DNA from: Pseudomonas sp. 21
GTDB taxonomy: Bacteria > Pseudomonadota > Gammaproteobacteria > Pseudomonadales > Pseudomonadaceae
Reading direction: 5' to 3'
NCBI RefSeq assembly: GCF_000955805.1
Contig: NZ_JYOA01000008.1
Location: 1-42,537, forward strand
DNA: 42,537 nt
Every line of letters starts with the position of its first letter. Position 1 is the stretch's first letter. The notes beneath the pieces are model-generated. The model had not been told where the DNA came from. It saw only the letters and a program-made list of their open reading frames with translations, and did not search any database. Shown here piece after piece: positions 9,712 through 16,559 of this stretch. The position numbers and the translations under genes are program-made.

Positions 9712-11088
9712 ATGGCTGACAACTTCGCCGCTGACAAGCCGGCCGGCCCGCGCCGGCACCTGGGCGCCGTCCACGCGCTGCTGCTGACGCTGGGCATGGT
9801 GATCACCAGCGACATCCTCAAGACCGCGCCCACCGTGGCGCTCAACGTCGGCCAGGAGCACTTCTACCTGGTGTGGATTCTCGGCGGCCTGCTGTCGATG
9901 GTCGGCGCGCTGTGCTACGTGGAAATGGCCTCGGCCTTCGCCCATCCCGGTGGCGACTACCACTTCCTCGAACGCGCCTACGGCCAGCGGGTGGGCTTCC
10001 TGTTCGCCTGGTCGCGCTTCGCCATCCTGCATACCGGGTGGATCGCGCTGATGGCCTTCCTCTTCGCCGATCACTTCAGCGCCTTGCTCGGCCTCGGCCA
10101 GTTGGGCAACGTGCTGCTGGCGGGCGGGTTGGTGGCCGCGCTGGTGGCGCTCAACCTCGTCGGCTGGCGGACCAGCTTCGGCACCCAGGCCGGGCTGGTG
10201 GTGCTGGTGGCGGCGGGCTTTCTCGGCATAGTCGGGGCCGGCCTGTGGCTGGAGTGGCGCGGGTTCGTCCCGCCCGTTGCACCGCCGGTGGAACCGGAGC
10301 AGGTCGGCGTGGCCGGGTTCTCCGCCGCGCTGATCTACGTGTTCCTCGCCTTCGGTGGCTGGAGCGACGCGGCCACGCTGTCAGCGGAGCTGCGTGACAA
10401 CCGCCGGGGTATCTTCACGGCCATGCTTGGCGCACTGGCGGCCTTGCTGCTGATCTATCTGGCGCTGAACTGGGCGTTCATTCGCGGCCTGGGCTTCGAC
10501 GGTCTCGCCGCCAGCGGAGCGCCGGCCCTGGAACTGCTCGGGCTGGCCTTTGGCGCGCCGGGTATCGGCCTGATCATGGCAGTGGTGGTGGTCTCCGCCG
10601 TCGCCAGCATCAACTCCACGCTGATCGTCGGCAGCCGCACGACTTACGCCGCGGCGAGCGATGTACCGGCGCTGCGTGTGCTCGGCCGCTGGGACGTGCG
10701 CCACGGCGTACCGCGCGCCGCACTGCTGGCCGAGGGTGTGGTGGCGCTGCTGCTGATCGCGGTCGGCGGCTGGAGCGGCCACGGCTTCAACACCATGGTG
10801 GAGTACATGACCCCGGTGTACTGGCTGTTCCTCAGCCTGAGCAGCGTGGCGCTGATCGTCCTGCGCCGCCGCCACCCGGAAGTGCCGCGGCCGATCCGCG
10901 TGCCGCTCTACCCCTGGCTGCCGCTGGGCTTCCTCGCCGTGTGCCTGTACATGCTGTATTCCAGCGTCGCCTTTGTCGGCTGGGGCGCCTTGCTCGGCGT
11001 CGGTGTGCTGGCGCTGGGCGCCGTGCTGCAACTGATCCTGCGCCCGCGAGCGGCGCAGGCGCAAAACTGGTCGGAGGAGGGGGCGTGA
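9712..11088 (+). CDS. APC-family amino acid permease
   Basis: A 458-aa inner-membrane transporter with about 12 hydrophobic segments. The first contains HALLLTLGMVITSDILK, the position where APC transporters have their GxG substrate-binding break, followed by GGLLSMVGALCYVEMASAFAHPGGDYHFLERAYG, a strong APC family block. It imports an amino acid or related amine in exchange or symport with protons. ATG at 9712 is chosen over an upstream in-frame start (9679) because the latter falls in the hairpin and GCGGAG precedes 9712. It overlaps the next gene by one base. Together with the TonB receptor it would complete outer- and inner-membrane uptake. Confidence 0.88.
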   Translation: MADNFAADKPAGPRRHLGAVHALLLTLGMVITSDILKTAPTVALNVGQEHFYLVWILGGLLSMVGALCYVEMASAFAHPGGDYHFLERAYGQRVGFLFAWSRFAILHTGWIALMAFLFADHFSALLGLGQLGNVLLAGGLVAALVALNLVGWRTSFGTQAGLVVLVAAGFLGIVGAGLWLEWRGFVPPVAPPVEPEQVGVAGFSAALIYVFLAFGGWSDAATLSAELRDNRRGIFTAMLGALAALLLIYLALNWAFIRGLGFDGLAASGAPALELLGLAFGAPGIGLIMAVVVVSAVASINSTLIVGSRTTYAAASDVPALRVLGRWDVRHGVPRAALLAEGVVALLLIAVGGWSGHGFNTMVEYMTPVYWLFLSLSSVALIVLRRRHPEVPRPIRVPLYPWLPLGFLAVCLYMLYSSVAFVGWGALLGVGVLALGAVLQLILRPRAAQAQNWSEEGA

Positions 11089-11540
11089 TGCGCGCGAAGG
11101 CACTCTGGCGCAATGGCGCCGTGGCTGTGCTACTGGCGGCGTTGGTCGGCCTGTGGCTCAATGAGCCGTCTGCCAGCGCCAGTGGTGAAGCCAGCGGCCG
11201 GCGCATGCTGCGCACCGAGCTGTACCTGGAAGCGGTGGAACTGTCGCAGTGGGAAGACTTCCTCGCCCGCGAGGTGACGCCGCGTTTCCCCGATGGCCTG
11301 AGCTGGCTCGACTTGCACGGCCAGTGGCGCGGCCCCAGTGGCGGGCCGGAGAAGCTGCCGTCGCGGATGCTGATCCTCATCCACGCCGACAACCCCTACA
11401 CCCGCCAGGCGCTGGCGCAGATCGGCGCGGACTTCAAGCAGCGCTTCGGCACCGCGGTGCTGCAGGTCAGCAGCCCGGTTCGAGCGCGCGACCCGGACTG
11501 GACGCCGCAGCGCCTGGACAACCCTCAGCTGTCGCGCTGA
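11088..11540 (+). CDS. DUF3574 family protein
   Basis: A 150-aa protein whose ATG overlaps the permease stop (TGATG), so it is translationally coupled. An N-terminal hydrophobic stretch (AVAVLLAALVGLWL) followed by small residues looks like a signal peptide or anchor, so it acts outside the cytoplasm. The body (RTELYLEAVELSQWEDFLAREVTPRFPDG, then LPSRMLILIH) matches the second DUF3574 protein at 12391-12849 (RTELYFALG, FLDQEVTPRFPDG, LSTKVIVILH). The function of the family is unknown. Its last 16 bases (11525-11540) overlap the 3' end of the convergent aminopropyltransferase gene. Confidence 0.8.
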   Translation: MRAKALWRNGAVAVLLAALVGLWLNEPSASASGEASGRRMLRTELYLEAVELSQWEDFLAREVTPRFPDGLSWLDLHGQWRGPSGGPEKLPSRMLILIHADNPYTRQALAQIGADFKQRFGTAVLQVSSPVRARDPDWTPQRLDNPQLSR

Positions 11541-12391
11541 AGCCCGGCCTCGATCAGGTCGAGCATGTAGCGCGGCAGGGCGAACGCCGCCTGGTGTACC
11601 TCGGGGGTGTAGTAGCGGGTCACCAGGCCGCTTTTCGCGAAGCGCTGGCGCAGGGTTTCCAGGTCGGTGCGGCGGACCTTCTCGCTGTTCGACGCCCAGC
11701 CGAAGGCCATGCTGCCGCCGATGTAGGTCGGCACCGCGGCGTGGAAGAAACCCCAGTCGGCGAAGTTGTCCGCCAGCTGCCGCGCCGTGCCGCCCAGCTC
11801 TTCGGGCTGGAGGAAGGGCACGCCATTCTGTGTGGCAAGGATGCCGCTGGCGCCCAGGCGTTGCTGGCAGTTGCGGTAGAACGCAGCGGTGAACAGGCTG
11901 GCGGCCGGGCCGCCTGGATCGGTGGAGTCGCAAAGGATCAGGTCGAAGCTCTCGCGGCTCTGCGCCAGGTACTCCAGGCCATCGGCGTAGATCAGCCGCA
12001 GGCGCGGGTCGTCCAGCGCGCCGGCCGAGTGATTCGGCAGCAGCTCGCGGCACAGTTCGACCACCTGCGGGTCGATCTCCACCGCGACGATTTCCTCGAT
12101 GCCGGCATGCCGCACGATTTCCCGCAGGATGCCGCCATCGCCCACCCCGATCACCAGCACGCGGCGCACCGCGCCATGGGCGAGGATCGGCACATGGGCG
12201 AGTATCTCGTGGTAGACGAACTCGTCCGCCTCGGTGGTCTGCACCACGCCATCCAGCGTCAGCACACGGCCGAAGCGCCGGTTGCGGAACACCTGCACCT
12301 CCTGCTGGCCGGTATTGCCCTGGTAGATCGGCTCATCGACGCTCAGCGCCTGCGCGTAACCCTCGTACAGCGTTTCGCGGAATTCACTCAT
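11525..12391 (-). CDS. speE: Polyamine aminopropyltransferase (spermidine-synthase-like)
   Basis: A 288-aa cytoplasmic enzyme of the spermidine synthase fold, which moves an aminopropyl group from decarboxylated S-adenosylmethionine to a diamine. Visible signatures are VLVIGVGDGGILREIVRH (here GVGDGG instead of the usual GGGDGG), the acidic EIDPQVVELCRE loop that binds the nucleoside, ADGLEYL and the catalytic LILCDSTDPGGPA. The length is normal. ATG at 12391 overlaps the stop of the upstream DUF3574 gene by one base, so the pair forms an operon. The GVG change and the linkage to DUF3574 leave room for a different acceptor. Confidence 0.88.
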   Translation of the reverse strand: MSEFRETLYEGYAQALSVDEPIYQGNTGQQEVQVFRNRRFGRVLTLDGVVQTTEADEFVYHEILAHVPILAHGAVRRVLVIGVGDGGILREIVRHAGIEEIVAVEIDPQVVELCRELLPNHSAGALDDPRLRLIYADGLEYLAQSRESFDLILCDSTDPGGPAASLFTAAFYRNCQQRLGASGILATQNGVPFLQPEELGGTARQLADNFADWGFFHAAVPTYIGGSMAFGWASNSEKVRRTDLETLRQRFAKSGLVTRYYTPEVHQAAFALPRYMLDLIEAGLQRDS

Positions 12392-12849
12392 CAGAAGGAA
12401 ACCTGCGCTGGTTGCGACAGCCGCAGCACGGAGAGGTCGCCGGTGATGCGCTTCCACGCCAGGCGAATCGCCTCGATGTCCTGGCCACGCGCGGCGCTGT
12501 CCTCATGCAGGATCACGATCACCTTGGTGCTCAAGCGCTCCGGCGCCGGCGCGCCGTGGTCACGCCACTGACCGTAGGCATCGTAGGCGGTGAAGCCGTC
12601 CGGGAAGCGCGGCGTTACCTCCTGGTCGAGGAACTGCCGCCAGCGCTGCTCGCTGATCTTCTCCTTGCCGTTCTCCTGGCCCAGCGCGAAATACAGCTCG
12701 GTACGCAGCCACTGCGCCTGTGCCGGCCGCGTGGGATCGCCCTGGAGGGTGGAAGTGGAAGGATTGGTGGTATGGACGGAAGGAGCGGGCGGGGTGGCAC
12801 AGCCGAACAGCGCCAGGGCGAGGCTGGCGGCGAGCAGGTGGCGGAGCAT
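12391..12849 (-). CDS. DUF3574 family lipoprotein
   Basis: A 152-aa protein with a lipoprotein signal: hydrophobic core AASLALALFG followed by the lipobox LFGC, giving Cys17 as lipidated residue. The mature part has the DUF3574 body (WLRTELYFALG, QFLDQEVTPRFPDGFTAYDAYGQW, RLSTKVIVILHED) and is a diverged paralogue of the protein at 11088-11540. AAGGAA lies five bases before the ATG. It is the first gene of an operon with the aminopropyltransferase. The function is unknown. Confidence 0.85.
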   Translation of the reverse strand: MLRHLLAASLALALFGCATPPAPSVHTTNPSTSTLQGDPTRPAQAQWLRTELYFALGQENGKEKISEQRWRQFLDQEVTPRFPDGFTAYDAYGQWRDHGAPAPERLSTKVIVILHEDSAARGQDIEAIRLAWKRITGDLSVLRLSQPAQVSF

Positions 12850-13287
12850 GGGACTTCCTTGCGATGGGATGACAGTTGGACCAGATCGCCACTATAGAAG
12901 CTCGTCTGTTATTTCCTTAAATATTAAAAAAGCATTCTCATATGCCGGAGCTTGAGACTCGTGAATTGTCATGGAAGCGCTCTAGGACGAGGATAGCCGC
13001 CCGAAGCGAAGTTTTTGCGAGTTGGTTAGATTCAATATTCACTACGGTTCTTTGCTAAGCGCTGGATGGGATATCCATGTTGCCGAAAGTCACTTCAAGG
13101 ATTCGCTGGAATTCGTTTTAGAGTCGTAACTGAAACTATCACGAACAACACCGACATCATCGAAGCCGAATTGCGGGAAGACACGACAGAAACCGTCGTT
13201 CCCTCGCCATCTTGTCCCGCCGCCGCACCTTCCTAGAATCGGCCCCATTCGCAGCACTTCATTCCAATCGATTCAGGGAGCTCCACC
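12850..13287. promoter_or_regulatory. Divergent intergenic region with two promoters
   Basis: A 438-base gap. For the minus-strand DUF3574/speE operon a TATAGT -10 hexamer lies at 12896-12891, with an AT-rich tract upstream of it (about 12905-12935) and no good -35. For the methionine-rich gene, TTGTCC (13212-13217), a 16-base gap and TAGAAT (13234-13239) form a plausible promoter; its ribosome binding site is AGGGAG at 13275-13280. The 12950-13200 part is less GC-rich than the neighbouring genes, and I see no gene in it. Confidence 0.5.
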
Positions 13288-13803
13288 ATGATGAACGCCA
13301 TGCAGATGCCGATGAACACCAACGCCATGATGCCGATGATGGGCATGCCGATGATGATGGCGACCATGGAATGCGAGATGCTCGACGACGGCATGCTGTG
13401 CCGCATGAAGCCGGCCATGGGCATGGAAATGGCCCTGTTCCGCAACAGCGCCGAGATGATGGCGATGATGATGAACTGCGGCATGCCGATGATGATGCAC
13501 TGCGGCAACCTGATGATGATGGGCCTGTCCCAGCCGGCCATGGCGATGATGCCGATGATGGGCATGATGAACCCGATGATGCAGATGCCGATGATGGGTA
13601 TGAACATGGGCATGCCCGCCATGAAGTGCATGATGGAGTGCTCCCTGCAGGGCGACATGATGCTGTGCAAGATGATGCCGATGCAGGGCATGAGCCTGGA
13701 CATGCTGAAGAACTGCTGCCAGCTGATGAACAAGATGATGGACTGCGGCATGCCCATGATGATGAGCTGCAACGGCATGCCGATAATGTGCTGCACCTGC
13801 TGA
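13288..13803 (+). CDS. Methionine- and cysteine-rich protein
   Basis: A 171-aa protein in which I count 66 methionines (about 39%) and 14 cysteines. It is made of two diverged copies of one unit of about 48 residues: 27-74 (opens MECEMLDDGMLC, ends NCGMPMMMHC) and 116-163 (opens MECSLQGDMMLC, ends DCGMPMMMSC), with MPM-rich linkers. There is no signal peptide, so it should be cytoplasmic. I do not recognise the family. Methionine and cysteine at this density suit soft-metal (copper(I)/silver) binding or trapping of oxidants such as hypochlorite, but this is inference. A good ribosome binding site, a promoter-like element and a strong terminator show it is a real gene, not a repeat artefact. 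Confidence 0.85.
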   Translation: MMNAMQMPMNTNAMMPMMGMPMMMATMECEMLDDGMLCRMKPAMGMEMALFRNSAEMMAMMMNCGMPMMMHCGNLMMMGLSQPAMAMMPMMGMMNPMMQMPMMGMNMGMPAMKCMMECSLQGDMMLCKMMPMQGMSLDMLKNCCQLMNKMMDCGMPMMMSCNGMPIMCCTC

Positions 13804-13821
13804 TTGCAGGGCGCTGAAATG

Positions 13822-13855
13822 AAAAGGCCCGGCGGGGGAACCCGCCGGGCCTTTT
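13822..13855 (+). terminator. Rho-independent terminator of the methionine-rich gene
   Basis: A 15-bp perfect stem (13822-13836 with 13841-13855; AAAAGGCCCGGCGGG on the left arm) with a 4-base loop and T-run. The A-flanked left arm makes it usable from both strands. Confidence 0.95.
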
Positions 13856-13965
13856 GTATTCTTGGGGGCTGAAAAAGGTGGACGCACTTTTGCCCTAGGC
13901 ACGGCTGATGTCACAAAGAGTGGCAGAGAATAAATACGTAATCATTAAGCTGGTTTTTTTGTGCA

Positions 13966-14523
13966 TTAGAAGTTTGGTCGATAATCAAAGCTGGAAGAGG
14001 CGGCTTCGTCTTTGAAAGCAAGGATCGGAGACTTCTTGTTAAGAAGGTCATTGATCAATGAGCTTGGGAACATTTGGATTGAATTGTTGAATAACTCAAC
14101 TTTCCTGTTGAAAATGGCGATGGCGGCCGCTACGTTTTCCTGCTGCTCGCTTATTTCCCGTAATTGCCCCTTGAACAAGTCGCTTGATTTTAGGACGGGA
14201 TAAGCCTCGATAGTCACTGTCAGAGCGCTTCGCAATTCTTTTGTGGCTGCTTGTACATCAACCAGCGAACTGCCGTCCGCGGCCTGAGGCAATCTAGCAA
14301 CTGCACTGCGTAGCTGTGTAGTTTTCTCCAATAGATACTGTTCGTGCGCCTTGAAGGCAGAAACTGACTCGCCTATGGCATCAAGAATCTTTGTTTTCCC
14401 CCTTTCATAAGTCAATACATCGGCCCAGGCGCGCTGTGCGCCGTTGTGGGTGCCAACTATTCCATTGTAAAGACTGAAGGGTATAGCGACAGCAGCGACT
14501 AAGATAATGATAAGTAATTCCAT
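13966..14523 (-). CDS. LemA family protein
   Basis: A 185-aa protein with one N-terminal membrane segment (residues about 2-20, LLIIILVAAVAIPFSLYN) and a long helical bundle behind it. The segment YNGIVGTHNGAQRAWADVLTY follows the LemA pattern, though the usual R-x-x-LIPNL stretch is diverged. The N-terminus is expected outside and the helices on the periplasmic or cytoplasmic face depending on family member; the role of LemA proteins is not settled. It is the last gene of the minus-strand VgrG-led run, 17 bases after the DUF3137-like gene, and shares its low GC content. LemA and DUF3137 proteins often occur as neighbours, which supports both calls. Confidence 0.75.
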   Translation of the reverse strand: MELLIIILVAAVAIPFSLYNGIVGTHNGAQRAWADVLTYERGKTKILDAIGESVSAFKAHEQYLLEKTTQLRSAVARLPQAADGSSLVDVQAATKELRSALTVTIEAYPVLKSSDLFKGQLREISEQQENVAAAIAIFNRKVELFNNSIQMFPSSLINDLLNKKSPILAFKDEAASSSFDYRPNF

Positions 14524-14540
14524 GGCTACTCGTTCCTTGC

Positions 14541-15548
14541 TTATGGGGATCTTGGTGTGCTGGGTACTTCGAAATTATCATCATAATACTCTGCTAGCCT
14601 GTGAGTCATGCTGAGCAGTCGTTGAAGCTGTGGCAGTTCAATGCCTTCCTTGATCTTTGAGATAAATAGGTGCCTAGCTAGGATGGTAATGCCGATATCT
14701 TTGAATTGCAGGATGTCATTGTCCAGGCTGACACAAAGAGTGCCGCTTGAGGAGAATTCAAGATTCAAATTTTGGAACTCAGTTCCCATGAGGGTAATAT
14801 GCTGCAGTGATGCTGGTTTTGCGAATTTAGAACACTCGATCTCAGAGTGTCCCGAAAGAGTGAACTTATCGTTGAAGTCTGGAGATGATGTCTCCCAGGT
14901 GATTGGATAAGTTGCTTCTCCCACTGGGTCAGAACGCACATAAATATTTTTTACCCAGGGAAAGTCAATGATAAGGCTATAACGGTATTTTTCCTGCGCC
15001 TTATCGTCACGAGTATCCAGTGCGCTCTTGTAGTATTTTAACTTGTAAAGCTTGTAGGTGAGTTCATGTATCTCCCCGTGATACTCCCCTGTCAGCGAGA
15101 GGAAGAGTTCACCTTGATTCCCTCGTCTGTAGTCTCTAAATTTTTCCCTCAAGTCAAGTAAATTGTTCGAAGAAGTACCGTCAAATGCCGCCAGGCTATT
15201 TGAAAAGTACGATGAAAGCTGTGCAATCTTGTGTGAGATGTCAGATGATTGGCTGCTTTGTTGCATGAGCATCGCAACGCCAATGAATGACGCCGTCAAG
15301 GCTAGCATGCTCACAAAAATTGCTTTGTCGGATGGATTTCCGTCTGAGCCTAAAAGAGCAATGGCTGCTACCAGTGCTCCGCAAATAATCAGGATAATCG
15401 GTACCGTTTTGTTGGGGTAAAGTGATACGGGATACTGGCAGGCTATATCCACGGCCTTTACCAGTTCTTCTTGGCTCCTGGCCGAATCTGCTGCTTCCTC
15501 TACTTGTCTGAGTACCCCGCTGATGCTGTCGCTTTCGCTATCGAACAT
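14541..15548 (-). CDS. DUF3137-like membrane protein
   Basis: A 335-aa protein with an acidic N-terminal tail, two close membrane segments (about 48-67, VPIILIICGALVAAIALL; and about 76-94, FVSMLALTASFIGVAMLM) and a soluble C-terminal domain of about 230 residues. The block FNDKFTLSGHSEIECSKF..LEFSSSGTLCVSL resembles DUF3137 proteins, which are commonly encoded next to LemA; I rate that match as moderate. No catalytic motif is visible. It lies 27 bases after the Sel1-repeat gene and 17 before lemA on the same strand, all in lower-GC DNA than the flanks, so the trio was probably acquired together. Confidence 0.6.
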   Translation of the reverse strand: MFDSESDSISGVLRQVEEAADSARSQEELVKAVDIACQYPVSLYPNKTVPIILIICGALVAAIALLGSDGNPSDKAIFVSMLALTASFIGVAMLMQQSSQSSDISHKIAQLSSYFSNSLAAFDGTSSNNLLDLREKFRDYRRGNQGELFLSLTGEYHGEIHELTYKLYKLKYYKSALDTRDDKAQEKYRYSLIIDFPWVKNIYVRSDPVGEATYPITWETSSPDFNDKFTLSGHSEIECSKFAKPASLQHITLMGTEFQNLNLEFSSSGTLCVSLDNDILQFKDIGITILARHLFISKIKEGIELPQLQRLLSMTHRLAEYYDDNFEVPSTPRSP

Positions 15549-15575
15549 GGCTGTTTCCTTTATGCACTCGCTAGT

Positions 15576-16556
15576 TCAGTAGCCCAGCTTGCCGGGGAAG
15601 AACGACAGCGGCGGATGGGTGGCCTTCCATTCGGCGCTGATCTTTTTGGCCTGTTCAATCTGTTCGGGGGTCAAGTGAGTGGCAATTTTCTTGAGAGTTT
15701 CCTGGGTGAATTCAAGTACATTGCCTCCGCCGTTGAGTTCCAGTATTAGCGACATCAAACCATAGCTTTTAACGTAGTCTGTTTCGAGGCCCCATCTATT
15801 GTTGGGGTCGGAAAGCGAGTAGGCGTAATCACCAAACATGGACTCATAGCCAGTCTCAGCACCTTTTTTCAGCCAAATTTGAGAGCTCTTCAAGTCACCT
15901 TCTTTCTGGAATGCTCCAGCATGCGCGAACATAGCCATGGGATATCCTCCTTCAGCAGATTGTTTGAATAACTCCTTTATACGCGCCGAGCGATTCCATG
16001 GAAATAGAAAGAATCCTTCCCCTTCTTTATACTGAGTAGCCAAGTACCACTGAGCGATTGGGTAACCGCCAGCAACTGATTTTTCCAGCCACGTATCATC
16101 ATTGGTCAGAAAGTGAAGCACGTACATTGCCTCGACATCGCCTTTTTCAGCCAATGCTTTAGCTGTCTCTCGGCCTTGTAGTAGCCAATCTCCCGCCGAT
16201 TTTTGGCCTTTAGGGCAATTGCCCATAGCTGCGCATAAATCGCTGCCCTTGCCTGAGAGCCGGTACATGGCATAGTAGTCCCCTTGATCGGCAGCGGCGG
16301 TGTACCACTTTTCCGCCTCGGCGGTCATATAGCGCTTATTTAAACGTATTGCCTCTCCTAAGTAGTATTGAGCTTCGTGATCTCCGGCCTCTGCTGCAAC
16401 TTTAAGAAAGGGCTCGGCTGAAATTGCCTTGTACTGATTGTATAGAGTGATTCCTCGAAGTTTGGCGGCTTGTTGTTCTGGCGTAAGCTGGCCAGCCAGT
16501 GCCAATGTATAAGTCATCACCAGTGCGAGGAGTGTAATGAATTTATTAAATATCAC
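15576..16556 (-). CDS. Exported Sel1-repeat protein, candidate effector immunity protein
   Basis: A 326-aa protein with a signal peptide (hydrophobic FITLLALVMTYTLALA, cleavage near residue 21) and several Sel1-like/TPR-like helical repeats, such as EPFLKVAAEAGDHEAQYYLGEA and EAEKWYTAAADQGDYYAMYRLSG. Such repeats bind proteins. The start codon lies three bases after the stop of the putative type VI effector, and exported Sel1-repeat proteins serve as periplasmic immunity factors for some type VI effectors such as the phospholipase PldA. An immunity role is therefore the best reading and would place the toxin's target in the periplasm or envelope. It could also be a general helper protein. Confidence 0.7.
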   Translation of the reverse strand: MIFNKFITLLALVMTYTLALAGQLTPEQQAAKLRGITLYNQYKAISAEPFLKVAAEAGDHEAQYYLGEAIRLNKRYMTAEAEKWYTAAADQGDYYAMYRLSGKGSDLCAAMGNCPKGQKSAGDWLLQGRETAKALAEKGDVEAMYVLHFLTNDDTWLEKSVAGGYPIAQWYLATQYKEGEGFFLFPWNRSARIKELFKQSAEGGYPMAMFAHAGAFQKEGDLKSSQIWLKKGAETGYESMFGDYAYSLSDPNNRWGLETDYVKSYGLMSLILELNGGGNVLEFTQETLKKIATHLTPEQIEQAKKISAEWKATHPPLSFFPGKLGY

Positions 16557-16559
16557 TCT

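Noticed and set aside
13233..13914. Long antisense frames over the methionine-rich gene (Ile/Met- or His/Ala-rich)
   Set aside because: They arise because ATG repeats read as CAT/ATC on the other strand. The plus-strand gene has the ribosome binding site, promoter and terminator.
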